A DNA stretch of 64,000 nt from Chondromyces crocatus (GCF_001189295.1 NZ_CP012159.1:496001-560000), one strand, 5' to 3'. Positions 41,270-50,924 are shown, counted from the first letter of the stretch. The notes: generated by a model from the letters alone, not told the origin. Made by a program: numbers and translations.

Positions 41270-42001
41270 TCAGGGCGTGGGCACGTCGACGCCCGTACGC
41301 GCGCCGAGGGACGCCGAGCCGAAGAGCCGGGAGCCCGTCGAGAAGTAGATCGCCGTGTTGGCCCCGAGCAAAAAGAGGAGCAGCCCGAGGACGCCGAACA
41401 CCCACGCCGCGGTGGCCTGCGCTCGCCGGGAGACGGTGATCCCCCAGGAGAAACAGAACCCCCAGAGACCATTCGCGAAGTGGAAGACGCTCGCCGCGAT
41501 GCCGACCAGGTAGATGAGCCCGATCAGCGGAACCGGACCGACCATGGACGACAGATTGGCGGAGAGGGCGGGGTAGAACTGCTCCGGAGCCATCCGCCCG
41601 AGCCACTTCGGCCCCCAGTACTCCCACAGGTGGAAGCCGACGAAGAGGAATGCGACGATGCCCGTCACCCGCTGCAGGGTGTACATCCAGTTGCGGGCGT
41701 AGGGATACTTGCCCACGTTGGACTTGCCCTCGAAGGCGAGCTTGACGCCGTAGAGAGCGTGAAACGCGAGCGGAAGGATGATGAGACCGATCTCCAGCAC
41801 CGGCACGTACGGCATGCGTCCGATGTCGGCGACCGCCCTGTCGTACGCTTCCTGCCCTTGCAGCGCCTTCGCGTTCGTCCAGAGGTGGAACACCAGAAAG
41901 CCGCCCACCGGGACCACCCCGCTGAGCGAGTGGAGCTTGCGGAGCAGGAAGTGTCGGCGGCTCGGATGAAAGAGCGACTTCGCGGGCGCTACCTCGGACA
42001 C
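41270..42001 (-). CDS. sdhC: succinate dehydrogenase cytochrome b558 subunit
   Basis: A 243-residue membrane anchor carrying haem b. From GTG 42001 (GAGG upstream) it reads VSVSEVAPAKSLFHPSRRHFLL, then five helices, with candidate haem His in RKLHSLSGVVPVGG, VFHLWTNA, FHALYGVK, GFHLWEYW and VFHFANGLW. This single-subunit anchor type (with sdhAB) belongs to the Bacillus/delta-proteobacterial group. An in-frame ATG at 42061 would add 20 residues. It is first in the sdhCAB operon, divergent from the LpoA-like gene. Confidence 0.9.
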   Translation of the reverse strand: MSEVAPAKSLFHPSRRHFLLRKLHSLSGVVPVGGFLVFHLWTNAKALQGQEAYDRAVADIGRMPYVPVLEIGLIILPLAFHALYGVKLAFEGKSNVGKYPYARNWMYTLQRVTGIVAFLFVGFHLWEYWGPKWLGRMAPEQFYPALSANLSSMVGPVPLIGLIYLVGIAASVFHFANGLWGFCFSWGITVSRRAQATAAWVFGVLGLLLFLLGANTAIYFSTGSRLFGSASLGARTGVDVPTP

Positions 42002-42120
42002 GCTGACCTCGGCTCGTGGTTCCTGGGAGCCGGGGCGACGCGCGGCGCCTCCGCGCAGCACACCGGACCCCCCATCGGGCGGGCGCGGCCGGTGTATGGG
42101 ATGGTGGCGGAGACGTCAAG

Positions 42121-43965
42121 GTGAAGGGCCCACGCAGTTTTCTCGGTGTTTGCTGGGGCGTGTTCCTGGGTCTGGGCCTCGGTGCGGCCGCGATCGCCTG
42201 TGGTGGCTCCGGCAAGGAGGGAGAACTCCCTTCCCCCATCCTGAGCGTGTCGATCCCGGCCCAGACCGAACTGCGTCAGCTCTTGCTGCGCTTCGCAGGC
42301 GCAACGCGACGCGAGCGCGCCGGGCTGGAGGGTGAACTCAAAGCCCTGCGCGCGCGGTATCCAAGCGACGAACTGGCGCGCGTGATCGACGCCCACCTCG
42401 CCTGGATCGCCCTCGACACCGACGACATCCCGCGCGCCGAGACCCTCTCCGCGCGGGTGCGCAGCGGCCCCCCTGGCGTGACCCGCGACCTGGCGCAGGT
42501 GATCCAGGGAGCCGCGAGCCGGCGCCGCGGCCGACCGGCAGAGGCCTACACGACGCTGCGGCCACTCGTCGGAAAGATCATCGATGACTACGTGAGCCGG
42601 ATGCTCAACTGGGAGGTCGTGAACGCGGCCACCGAAGCGGGGCGCTGGGAAGCCGCGATCGATCTCGCCGACGTCTGGCTGCACGAGGCAGGCGAGGGCG
42701 AACGCACGAACGTGAGCAACCGCATCGCGGCCCTCCTCCCGCGCATCCCCGCCGAGGAGCTGGAGCGCGCGCTGCGCAAGCGTCAGGCCGAGCAGCAGGA
42801 AGATCTGGCAGAATCACAGCGGCTCTTGCGCGCAGCGCTCGCAGAGCGCCTGGCGGCGGTGGCACTCGAGAAGCGGGACGTACGCCTCGCGAAGGAACTG
42901 CTGCAATCCTCCGGCCCCTTGCTCGGCGCGATGGGGGATCGCATCGCCCAGCTCGCCGGTGGCGCGACCATCGCCCGGGTGGGCGCCCCGACCGTGGGGC
43001 TGCTGCTGTCGGTGCGCACCGCAGAGGCCCGACGGCGAGGGGCACAGATGGCGGCCGGCGTGTCGTTCGGGCTCGGGCTGCTGCGCTCGACGGGAGCGCC
43101 GAAGCCGCAGACGCAGCCGGCGCAGCTGGTGAGCCGGGACGACGGCGCGCTGGACGAAGCGGATCGAACGGACGAAGCGCTGACCGCGCTCGTGGGTGAA
43201 GGAGCCGCCGTCCTGGTGACGGGGGTGGATCGGGGTCAAGCGACGGCGGCCGCCTCGTTCGCGCGGACGCACGAGATCCCGGTGCTGCTCCTGCATCCTC
43301 CCGATCCAGGCGCGGTGGTCGGCCCGTTCGTGTTCGTGGTGGGGGAAGAGCCAGGCCGGGTCTCGGAAGGCCTGACCGCGGCACTGGGAGCGCGCGGGGC
43401 GCGGCCTATCGCCCTGGTGGACGAAGCGTCGAACCTGGGCTCGGCGGCGCGCCCCTCGGGCGTCACGGTCGCGCTCTCCTGCGACGGCTCGATGGAGGAG
43501 CGGACGTTCCGGATGGCATCGGTGCGTGGCCTGGCCTTGAACGGGGACGTGGGCTGCGCGGAGCGCGCCCTGCAAGCGACGAACGGCCTGCGCCTGGAGG
43601 TCGCCTTCGGGCTGGAGGCAGCGTACGCAGCGACCCCGCACGCCATCCATGCGGTAGCGGGGCAGTTCCCGTTCGATGCCGACGCCGACGCCTTGATCGA
43701 ATGGTCGCGGGTGCAGACCGGAGTCCCCGGCTGGTGGGCGGCGCTCGGGCGTGACGCAGCGCTGCTGGCGCAAGCTGGCGTGCTGGGCCTGCCGAACCGT
43801 GAGACGGAAGATCCAGGCGAAGTGAAAGCACGTCGGCGGTCGGTTCGAGATCGGCTCGCAGAGGCCAAGGCTTCGCTGTGGACGACGGCAGCACCCGGTT
43901 TCGGGGGAGCGCAGCGTTTGTCGCGCGAGCTGCAGACGCGGGAGACGACGGGCACGCAGCGCTGA
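42121..43965 (+). CDS. LpoA-like lipoprotein (TPR plus binding-protein fold)
   Basis: A 614-residue exported lipoprotein. From GTG 42121 (GGAG 8 nt upstream) VFLGLGLGAAAIACGGSG gives the lipobox Cys. Residues about 40-280 are helical TPR-like (SRRRGRPAEAYTTLRPLVG; EAGRWEAAIDLADVWLHE). The C-terminal half (about 300-600) has the type I periplasmic-binding or LpoA fold (VGLLLSVRTAEARRRGAQMAAG; IPVLLLHPPDPGAVVG; RPIALVDEASNLGS). LpoA activates penicillin-binding proteins in gammaproteobacteria; in myxobacteria this is unproven. It sits between sdhC and a 21-bp minisatellite. Confidence 0.65.
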   Translation: MKGPRSFLGVCWGVFLGLGLGAAAIACGGSGKEGELPSPILSVSIPAQTELRQLLLRFAGATRRERAGLEGELKALRARYPSDELARVIDAHLAWIALDTDDIPRAETLSARVRSGPPGVTRDLAQVIQGAASRRRGRPAEAYTTLRPLVGKIIDDYVSRMLNWEVVNAATEAGRWEAAIDLADVWLHEAGEGERTNVSNRIAALLPRIPAEELERALRKRQAEQQEDLAESQRLLRAALAERLAAVALEKRDVRLAKELLQSSGPLLGAMGDRIAQLAGGATIARVGAPTVGLLLSVRTAEARRRGAQMAAGVSFGLGLLRSTGAPKPQTQPAQLVSRDDGALDEADRTDEALTALVGEGAAVLVTGVDRGQATAAASFARTHEIPVLLLHPPDPGAVVGPFVFVVGEEPGRVSEGLTAALGARGARPIALVDEASNLGSAARPSGVTVALSCDGSMEERTFRMASVRGLALNGDVGCAERALQATNGLRLEVAFGLEAAYAATPHAIHAVAGQFPFDADADALIEWSRVQTGVPGWWAALGRDAALLAQAGVLGLPNRETEDPGEVKARRRSVRDRLAEAKASLWTTAAPGFGGAQRLSRELQTRETTGTQR

Positions 43966-44145
43966 GGCGGCGGGCGGGGCCCCCGAGGGGACCAATGAAA
44001 CGCGGGGAAGGAGCCGGAGGCCCGTTGACGACCCGAGCCTCCGTCTCTCGTGAACCGGCCGCTCCCCGACCGACCTCCAGCGCTGAGCCACCTGGAGACA
44101 TCCCCACGACCAACACCGCTTTCCTGAACCCCGGGAGGCTCGCTG
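43966..44145. other. intergenic stretch before the 21-bp array
   Basis: 180 bp with no convincing gene. It runs from the LpoA-like stop codon to the start of the 21-bp array; nothing structured was recognised apart from G- and C-runs at 43975-43995. Confidence 0.4.
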
Positions 44146-44560
44146 CAAACTCCGGGAAGCCGGCTGCAAACCCCGGGAGGCCCGCTGCAAACCCCGGGAG
44201 GCCCGCTGCAAACTCCAGGAGGCTCGCTGCAAACTCCGGGAGGCCCGCTGCAATCTCCAGGAGGCCCGCTGCAAACTCCGGGAGGCCCGCTGCAATCTCC
44301 AGGAGGCTCGCTGCAATCTCCGGGAGGCCCGCTGCAATCTCCGGGAGGCTCGCTGCAATCTCCGGGAGGCTCGCTGCAATCTCCAGGAGGCTCGCTGCAA
44401 TCTCCGGGAGGCCCGCTGCAATCTCCGGGAGGCCCGCTGCAATCTCCGGGAGGCTCGCTGCAATCTCCGGGAGGCTCGCTGCAATCTCCGGGAGGCTCGC
44501 TGCAACCTCCGGGAAGGCCGCTGCAACCTCCCGGAGGCTCACTGCAAACTCCGGGAACGT
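44146..44560. repeat. 21-bp minisatellite, about 21 copies
   Basis: About 21 imperfect units, each with the recurring core GCTGCAATCTCCGGGAGG (18 of 21 bases shown), run from about 44146 to 44560. Units alternate between TCCGGGAGGC and TCCAGGAGGC, and TCG or CCG before GCTGCA. The period is divisible by three and the unit lacks stops, so all three reverse frames and some forward frames stay open, reading as heptads such as SLPEIAA or AISGRPA. No gene start, domain or codon pattern supports translation. Confidence 0.92.
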
Positions 44561-44658
44561 CCCTTCTGGATCCACAACCGTCGTCGCGAGAACCCGTCAG
44601 GGCCTCCGGCCCCTCGCCCGCGCAGCAGCACGGCGCGCGCACGCCCCCCTTCGCAGCC
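44561..44658. other. short gap between the 21-bp array and the DUF2169 gene
   Basis: About 100 bp that completes a gene-free stretch of 690 bp between 43966 and 44658. Nothing structured was recognised. Confidence 0.4.
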
Positions 44659-47139
44659 TCAGCGGCGCCCGCTGCCCACCGTGACCACACGCGCCACGGC
44701 CAGCGCCTTCAGCGCGGTGGGGCTCCCCTCGTAGGGATCCTGTTGTGGATGGACCTCCGCGATCAGTCGCGCCCGCATGCGCGGCGAAAGCGGAAGCTCC
44801 TTGCTCAGGGCTTCCGGCAGGTACGTCGCGACGGGCTCGGGAGCGTTCGCCGTGTGCAAAAGACTGCGGATCCACGTCTGACCGAGCACCGAGCGCTTCT
44901 GGTAGGCGCGCTGTTCCACGAGCATCCGTTCTACCTGGGCGTCGAACTGAGCGGGGCCCACCGGTCGTGCACCAGGGGCGGGAGCTGGACTCGGGACCTG
45001 CGCGACGGCGTCACGAATCCGCAGGATCAGACCCTCCGCCACGCCGGGTGCCCGCTGAACGCCCGGCGTCTTCGTCACCTCGGCAACGCCCTCGAGGGCG
45101 TCCTTGACCCGCTTGTCGGCCGCGTAAGGCGCCGAGGCAGCGATCGTGGCCTGGAGGGCTTCCCAGGGATCGAAGGGAAACGACAGCTCACCAGCGACCA
45201 AGGCCAGCGGAGGTACCAGGGAGCCATCGGGGCGGATGGCGCCGTGCAAGGCCTCCTCGATACCGGCACCATCGACGGCGTCGCCGCGCGCGAGGACCCG
45301 CTGGACCAGGCGCCGCTGCTGGATCTCCTGCGTCTCGGCGCCTTCTTCCTGGGACTCGGGCTCGTCCAGGGAAAAGTCGAGCGGATCAGCCTCCGCCTCC
45401 TCGGTAAGCTCGGGGATCGGTTTCGGCGGCGTGAGGGCCTGCAAGGTCGTCCAGCGAGGCTCGGCGAGGATGACGTCGGCCTGCGCCGCATCGACCCAGA
45501 GCAGCGTGGTCGCGTCGCGGCCAACGGGGCGGGCGGGCGCCGACGGCGTCGCCGGCTTGGGAGCCACCTCGGCCGTCGAAGAGCGCTCGAGGATCGCGGC
45601 AGCACCACCCGGGCCGACCGCGCCCGTCATCGCCGCCTCGCCGATGGTCCGCGGGGGAGGCGGAGGAGGCGGTGGCGGGGGCGCCGGCTGCACCATCGCC
45701 GGAAGGGGCGCCGGAGGCGGTGCAGGCGGCGGGGTCAAGGCCACACCGAGGGGAAGCCCAGGGACCGGCGGAGGCGCAGGGACCACGAGGCCAGGAGAGC
45801 TCGGCACCGGGGGAGGTGCCGGGGTGACATGGGGAACCGGAGGCTGCGGCGCGGGCATGCCGGCCCACGCATTGCCGCGAGACGAAGGCCGCGGCGGTGG
45901 CGGCGCGGTGCGCGAGGGGCGCGACGGGCGCACGGGCGAAGGGAGCTCCGCCGTCACGTTGGGATCACCAGGAACACCGCGAGGACGAGGGGGCTGTACG
46001 GGGCTGGCGACGCTGGGGATGCCGCGGCCTCGGACGGCCTGCGCCGGGGAGAACGGGAGGACCGTCGCGTCGGTGACGACGGCCTCGTAGGTCAAGTCAC
46101 CGTCGAAAACAGGATGATCATCGCGGGTCTGATCGGGTCGCGCCACGGGAGCGGCCCACCCGGCGCGCGCCCCGGCGCCATCGAGGGAGACGACGACCTG
46201 ACCGGGAGGATTGGGGCGGTCGAGGGAGAGCTGACCTCGCCACACGAGCGAGCAGGTGCCTCGATCGGTGTCGATCCAGAGCGTATCGCAGACGAGACGC
46301 ACCTCTTCGGGGCCCGCGCCGGGGCGCTCCACAAGGGCGACGGGGGCAGTGCCAGGGAGCGCCGTGACGAGCCGCGCATGCTGAGGATGCAGGTGCTCGA
46401 GCACGATCCGGGTATCGGCACGCAGCTCGTCGAGCTGCTGGTCACCCGGCGCGGCGTTGAAGAACCGAAGGTCGATGCCTTCGGGCATGGGCTGACCGAA
46501 ACGCCCACCGGCCTGCAAGAACGCGGAAGCGTGCTGGTGGAGCTTGTCGAGGCGCGAGGGCCACGTGGGCGCGATGGGACCAAACCCCACCGGCGGAACG
46601 AGATCGCCACGTCGCGCGAGGTGCAGGCCAGGGGGCTGCAGGTTGGGGATGGCAATGGCGCCGTAGCTGTCGGCGACATCAGGCCTCATCCCGACGGGGT
46701 TCGTGGTGTCCGGCCCACCGCCCGCACGCTCGTAGCGCAGCGGCATCCGCGCGAAGCGAGGCCCTTCGCGTAGCTGGCCATCGAGCGTCCAGGCCCGGTC
46801 ACAGACGACCTCCACCGTCTTGTCCACGTCACCCACGACGAGGCGCGCGGTCAGCGATCGCGTCGCTTCCCCGTGCGGCGCGAACGCATGGCCCACGAGC
46901 AGGACATCACCGCGCACCTTGAACGGCACGAGATCCGTCGGCGCATAGAGGCTGCGCGAGGGATCGTCGTTCCAGTAGTTGTCGTCCTCGTTCGGGTCAT
47001 CCTGCTGACCTGCGAGCTCGCAGACACCTGGCGCGAGGTGATACGTCGCCTTCACGGCGAACGAGAGGGCCCACATTCCGACGCGGGGTTGCCAGTGCAA
47101 CGACGCGACCCGGAGCGAACAGGTCGAGACAACCTCCAT
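44659..47139 (-). CDS. DUF2169 protein, probable type VI secretion adaptor
   Basis: An 826-residue protein. From ATG 47139 it reads MEVVSTCSLRVASLHWQPRV; GTG 47160 is an alternative. The N-terminal about 330 residues match DUF2169: LSFAVKATYHLAPG, DLVPFKVRGDVLLVGHAFAP and FFNAAPGDQQLDELRADTRI. DUF2169 proteins occur in type VI clusters; one in Agrobacterium is needed to load an effector onto a VgrG. A long Pro/Ala-rich middle (about 370-500) and a helical C-terminal region (VKDALEGVAEVTKTPG; RMLVEQRAYQKRSVLGQTW) follow. It faces a PAAR-LysM gene across 147 bp, fitting an adaptor-effector pair. No other type VI genes are in this window. Confidence 0.75.
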   Translation of the reverse strand: MEVVSTCSLRVASLHWQPRVGMWALSFAVKATYHLAPGVCELAGQQDDPNEDDNYWNDDPSRSLYAPTDLVPFKVRGDVLLVGHAFAPHGEATRSLTARLVVGDVDKTVEVVCDRAWTLDGQLREGPRFARMPLRYERAGGGPDTTNPVGMRPDVADSYGAIAIPNLQPPGLHLARRGDLVPPVGFGPIAPTWPSRLDKLHQHASAFLQAGGRFGQPMPEGIDLRFFNAAPGDQQLDELRADTRIVLEHLHPQHARLVTALPGTAPVALVERPGAGPEEVRLVCDTLWIDTDRGTCSLVWRGQLSLDRPNPPGQVVVSLDGAGARAGWAAPVARPDQTRDDHPVFDGDLTYEAVVTDATVLPFSPAQAVRGRGIPSVASPVQPPRPRGVPGDPNVTAELPSPVRPSRPSRTAPPPPRPSSRGNAWAGMPAPQPPVPHVTPAPPPVPSSPGLVVPAPPPVPGLPLGVALTPPPAPPPAPLPAMVQPAPPPPPPPPPPRTIGEAAMTGAVGPGGAAAILERSSTAEVAPKPATPSAPARPVGRDATTLLWVDAAQADVILAEPRWTTLQALTPPKPIPELTEEAEADPLDFSLDEPESQEEGAETQEIQQRRLVQRVLARGDAVDGAGIEEALHGAIRPDGSLVPPLALVAGELSFPFDPWEALQATIAASAPYAADKRVKDALEGVAEVTKTPGVQRAPGVAEGLILRIRDAVAQVPSPAPAPGARPVGPAQFDAQVERMLVEQRAYQKRSVLGQTWIRSLLHTANAPEPVATYLPEALSKELPLSPRMRARLIAEVHPQQDPYEGSPTALKALAVARVVTVGSGRR

Positions 47140-47286
47140 GATACGACGCTGATATATCACCGCCGAAGCGCGCCGTGCATCCGGCGATCCGTGATTGTTC
47201 TCCGCACTTTACCGACCGGGAGCCGGCGCTTACGATGGCGCGTTCCTCCCGCGCTGCGGAGGCAGAAGGAGCAGAGGCACACCCCC

Positions 47287-49503
47287 ATGGCACGCGCAGG
47301 CAGAGTCGGGGATCAGGCGTTGTGCCTGACGGACGGTCGGATCGGTCCCGGCAAAGAGGGCTCACCCGATGTCTTGATCAACGGGCGCGCAGCGCTGCGG
47401 GTCTGCGATCCCGGCGAGCACCACGTGGGCGGCTCATGGGAAGCGGCGAAGGGCAGCACGGGTGTCTTTTTCAACGGCATGCCGGCCCATCGACTCGGTG
47501 ATCAGACCAAGCACGGGGACGCGCAAGGTCAGCTGACCGACGCCAGCCCCAACGTCTTCATCGGAGAGATGGGTGGAGGCGCCTCGAAGTCGGTCCCCCA
47601 CGACCGGTCAGTGACCCTCGAAGTCACCGATGGCAGACAGCGCCAGATCCAGCAGGCCGTGGCCCGCGTCACCTGCCCGCACAAGACGTACGAAGACCAG
47701 ACGTTCACGCACCGCGTCGTATTGACCGGACTCTGCGATGGCGCCTCGGTGACACTGGTGAAATCACTCCAGCAGGGAGAGTGGGACGCTGCGACCACCC
47801 GCGGAGGAACCGTCTCTCCCTCCTACGCCCTGCTGAACGGCGGCGAATCCGCAGCGGCGACCCCTGCTGCCGGAACGACGGCTGGAGCCTCTGCTGCCGC
47901 AGCGCCCGCAGCTGCCGCACCGCCCGCCGCAGCAGCACCTGCCGCTGGCGTCTCCGGGGCCGCAGCCCCACCTGCCGCGGTGATCCCTGGTGCAGCAGCC
48001 TCACCTGTCGCCGTCGCTCCAAGCGCAGCCGTCGCTCCGAGCGCAGCCGCCCCACCTGCCGCGGTAGCGCCGGGTGCGGCAGCCTCACCTGTCGCCGTCG
48101 CTCCGGGTGCAGCCGCGACGCCCGCCTCGGCAGCCGCCGCAACGCCTGCCGCAGCCGCGACGCCCGTCTCGGCGGCCCCCCCTGCCGCGGCGGCCACGCC
48201 CTCGGCCAGCCCCCCGGTCGCACTCCCTCAGGCCTCGAACCTCGTCTCGTCCGCCGCGCCCACCAGCTACACCGTCCAGCGAGGCGACACGCTCAGCGCC
48301 ATCGCCTCGCGCAACAACACCACCGTCGCTGCCATCCGCCAGGCGAACCCGCAGATCACGAACCCCAACCAGCTCTCGGTCGGCCAGCAGATCAAGATGC
48401 CCGGCGCGGCCACGCCGCAGGCCGCACCTCCAGCGACCCCCCAGCAGCCGGTGCAGCCCGGGCAGCAAGCGGTCCACGCGCCTGCGCCCTCCGGCACCCC
48501 GGGCGGCGAGAGCCAGGTCACCGTCGCGCGCCCGAGCACGGCAACGACCCGTGTCCAGCTCACCACGGTCCACAACTGGGTCGAGACCATGTACCAGGCC
48601 TTCGGCCTGACGCTGCCCACGGGCGCGAAGCAGGTCGCACTGCTGGGCGTGCGCGAGGCTTCCCTCGGAGGCACCGAGGCCAACGCCGCGGCCGGCAACA
48701 ACGTCGAGACGCGCAACAGCCGCGTCGCGGCCATGAGCACCGCGACCAAGTACGACGATCTCCTCTACGTCGTCTGGACCGACAACGACGCCGCCGCGAC
48801 CCAGAAGGTCGAAGTCTTCGCGTGCACCATCGACCCCGGTGGCACGGCGAGCAGCCTCGGGACCCCCTACCTGCTCGAAGGCAAGGAGTACCTCTGCAAG
48901 CCGGGTCATCACATCCCCAAGAAGTATCCCGGGAGCGACATCGCGCTGCACATCTACACGGCCAACTACGGCAAGATCAAACTCGCCCGTGAGGTCACCA
49001 AGTCCTATCGAATCTTCCGCGACGTCGCGAGCGCCAAGACCTCGAACAACTGGAAGTTCGTCAACACCGAAGACAACACGACCATCCACATGCACTTCGG
49101 CGGCACGGGCGCGAACGTGGGCGGGTGGTCCGTCGGATGCACGGTGCTCCAGCACCAGATCTCCTCCGCACGGTACAGACGCTTCCAGGAGATCTACCGA
49201 GGCGCATCCAACAAGACGCGGATCCCCTACCTCGTGGTCTCCAGCCAGTACGTGCGCCTCTACTCCGAGTGGGTGAAGAAGGTCGACGAGACCCCAGGCC
49301 AGCCGATCGAGACGAAGAGCATCATCGTCGAGAGCGCGCTGAAATCGCCGCGAGGCAAGACCGGCCAGTACATCCCGTCGATCATGACCGAGGCCTTCGC
49401 CAACGCGATCCTCGATCTCGCCGACAGCAACAGCACCAACGCCGTCCGCGCGGCCAACCTGCGCAACTCCCTCGACGCCTCGCTGTTCACGCTCTCGATC
49501 TAG
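47287..49503 (+). CDS. PAAR-LysM protein with a YkuD-like C-terminal motif: candidate type VI effector
   Basis: A 738-residue protein. Residues 1-97 form a PAAR domain (AGRVGDQALCLTDGRIGPG; DVLINGRAALRVCDPG; GQLTDASPNVFIGEMGG), the sharp tip of type VI spikes. A small beta domain (about 98-180) is followed by a long Ala/Pro linker (about 185-320, AAPPAAVAPGAA-type repeats), then a LysM module (about 326-373: YTVQRGDTLSAIASRNN, LSVGQQIKMP) that binds peptidoglycan. The C-terminal about 300 residues carry His601/His603, then GTGANVGGWSVGC with Ser615 and Cys618, similar to the HG...SxGC signature of L,D-transpeptidase/YkuD enzymes. A peptidoglycan-acting effector is a reasonable inference, not proven. 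ATG 47287 has GAGG 9 nt upstream. No immunity gene was recognised. Confidence 0.75.
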   Translation: MARAGRVGDQALCLTDGRIGPGKEGSPDVLINGRAALRVCDPGEHHVGGSWEAAKGSTGVFFNGMPAHRLGDQTKHGDAQGQLTDASPNVFIGEMGGGASKSVPHDRSVTLEVTDGRQRQIQQAVARVTCPHKTYEDQTFTHRVVLTGLCDGASVTLVKSLQQGEWDAATTRGGTVSPSYALLNGGESAAATPAAGTTAGASAAAAPAAAAPPAAAAPAAGVSGAAAPPAAVIPGAAASPVAVAPSAAVAPSAAAPPAAVAPGAAASPVAVAPGAAATPASAAAATPAAAATPVSAAPPAAAATPSASPPVALPQASNLVSSAAPTSYTVQRGDTLSAIASRNNTTVAAIRQANPQITNPNQLSVGQQIKMPGAATPQAAPPATPQQPVQPGQQAVHAPAPSGTPGGESQVTVARPSTATTRVQLTTVHNWVETMYQAFGLTLPTGAKQVALLGVREASLGGTEANAAAGNNVETRNSRVAAMSTATKYDDLLYVVWTDNDAAATQKVEVFACTIDPGGTASSLGTPYLLEGKEYLCKPGHHIPKKYPGSDIALHIYTANYGKIKLAREVTKSYRIFRDVASAKTSNNWKFVNTEDNTTIHMHFGGTGANVGGWSVGCTVLQHQISSARYRRFQEIYRGASNKTRIPYLVVSSQYVRLYSEWVKKVDETPGQPIETKSIIVESALKSPRGKTGQYIPSIMTEAFANAILDLADSNSTNAVRAANLRNSLDASLFTLSI

Positions 49504-49635
49504 AACACCACCTCCCTGGGCAGCACTGGCCCGCGAGACGCGAGACACCATGGCGCGTTGCAGCGGGCAGCCGAAAGCTCCCGCCCGGCGCGCTGGTGCT
49601 CGCGAAGGCGGCAGAGCCGGCGTTACCCTGCACCG

Positions 49636-50883
49636 ATGCGTCAGCCAGCGTTTCCGGTCGCACCGCCCCTTGCCGTGCGAGATCACTGGTTGCTCGATCC
49701 CGCGATCGCCTTTCTCAACCACGGCTCGTTCGGAGCGTGTCCACGCCCCGTGCTCGACGCACAATCGCGTTTCCGCGAGCAGATGGAGCGGGAGCCCGTG
49801 CGGTTCTTCACGCGCGAGCTGGAGCCACTGCTCGATGGCGTGCTGAGCGCGCTGGCAGCGTTCCTCGGAGCCGACCCCGAGGAACTCGCCCTCGTCCCCA
49901 ATGCGACGGCTGGCGTGAACACGGTGCTCCGCTCGCTCGAGCTGGGCCCAGGAGACGAGCTGCTCACGACCGACCACGCCTACAACGCTTGCCGCAACGC
50001 CCTCGACGACGCGGCGCGGAGGGCAGGCGCTCGGGTGGTCGTCGCCCCGGTCCCCTTCCCCGTGAAAACGGCAGACGAGGTGATCGAGGCCGTGCTCCGC
50101 GCGACGAGTCCCCGGACCCGGTTCGCGCTCATCGACCACGTCACGAGTCCGACGGGACTGGTGCTCCCGGTCGCCCCGGTCGTCGCCGCGCTGTCACGAC
50201 GGGGGGTGGAGGTGCTCGTCGACGGCGCCCATGCACCGGGGATGGTCCCGCTCGATGTGCACGCACTCGGTGCGGCTTACTATACGGGCAACTGCCACAA
50301 GTGGATGTGCGCTCCCAAAGGTGCAGCATTCCTTCATGTCGAGCGCTCCAGACGGCATCGGATTCGCCCCCTGGTCATCAGCCATGGTGCGAATGCGACA
50401 CGCCAGGATCGATCGCGCTTCCGCCTGGAGTTCGACTGGACGGGCACCTTCGATCCGACCCCCTTCCTGTGCATCCCCGAAGCGATTCGATTCATGGCGA
50501 GCCTCGGACCGGGTGGTGGTGGGTGGAGCGCCCTGATGAAACACAACCGCGCCATGGCCATGGCTGCACGGGCGATCATGGCAACGAAGCTTGGCTGTGC
50601 GCTGCCCTGTCCCGAGGAGATGCTCGGCGCACTGGCCGCCCTCCCCTTGCCACCTCGGCGGGACGCCGTGGAGGAAGGAGCGCTGATCGACCCCCTCCAG
50701 ACCGCGCTGCTCGAGACGTACGGGGTCGAGGTGCCCATCGTCCCGTGGCCAGCCCCGAGCGGACGCCTCGTACGGATCTCGGCTCAGATCTACAATCAGC
50801 AGCAGGAGTACGAGCGCCTGATCGACGCTCTGGAGAGGCTGCTCCGCGGCGCCGGGTCTTCTGAATCCGTCCGTTCACAGTGA
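49636..50883 (+). CDS. class V aminotransferase (isopenicillin-N epimerase-like)
   Basis: A 415-residue PLP enzyme. From ATG 49636 (MRQPAFPVAPPLAVRDHWLL) the conserved start FLNHGSFGACPRPVL is followed by ALVPNATAGVNTVLRSL, the PLP-binding lysine in GNCHKWMCAPKGAAFL, and FDWTGTFDPTPFLC. This subfamily includes isopenicillin-N epimerase and cysteine-desulphurase-like enzymes; here the substrate is unknown. No obvious natural-product genes flank it. A hairpin 23 nt beyond the stop may terminate it. Confidence 0.88.
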   Translation: MRQPAFPVAPPLAVRDHWLLDPAIAFLNHGSFGACPRPVLDAQSRFREQMEREPVRFFTRELEPLLDGVLSALAAFLGADPEELALVPNATAGVNTVLRSLELGPGDELLTTDHAYNACRNALDDAARRAGARVVVAPVPFPVKTADEVIEAVLRATSPRTRFALIDHVTSPTGLVLPVAPVVAALSRRGVEVLVDGAHAPGMVPLDVHALGAAYYTGNCHKWMCAPKGAAFLHVERSRRHRIRPLVISHGANATRQDRSRFRLEFDWTGTFDPTPFLCIPEAIRFMASLGPGGGGWSALMKHNRAMAMAARAIMATKLGCALPCPEEMLGALAALPLPPRRDAVEEGALIDPLQTALLETYGVEVPIVPWPAPSGRLVRISAQIYNQQQEYERLIDALERLLRGAGSSESVRSQ

Positions 50884-50906
50884 TCGAGTGACGTCGTGAG
50901 CCGGAC

Positions 50907-50924
50907 CCATGGCCAGGGCCATGG
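50907..50924 (+). terminator. palindromic hairpin after the aminotransferase gene
   Basis: CCATGGCC (50907-50914) and GGCCATGG (50917-50924) form a perfect 8-bp inverted repeat with two bases between, 23 nt after the stop. It could fold with a 7-bp stem and 4-nt loop. No T-run follows. Confidence 0.4.

Noticed and set aside
43463-44575. 370-codon reverse gene of SLPEIAA-type heptads
   Set aside because: All three reverse frames are open through the 21-bp array, and the frame continues into the shadow of the LpoA-like gene.
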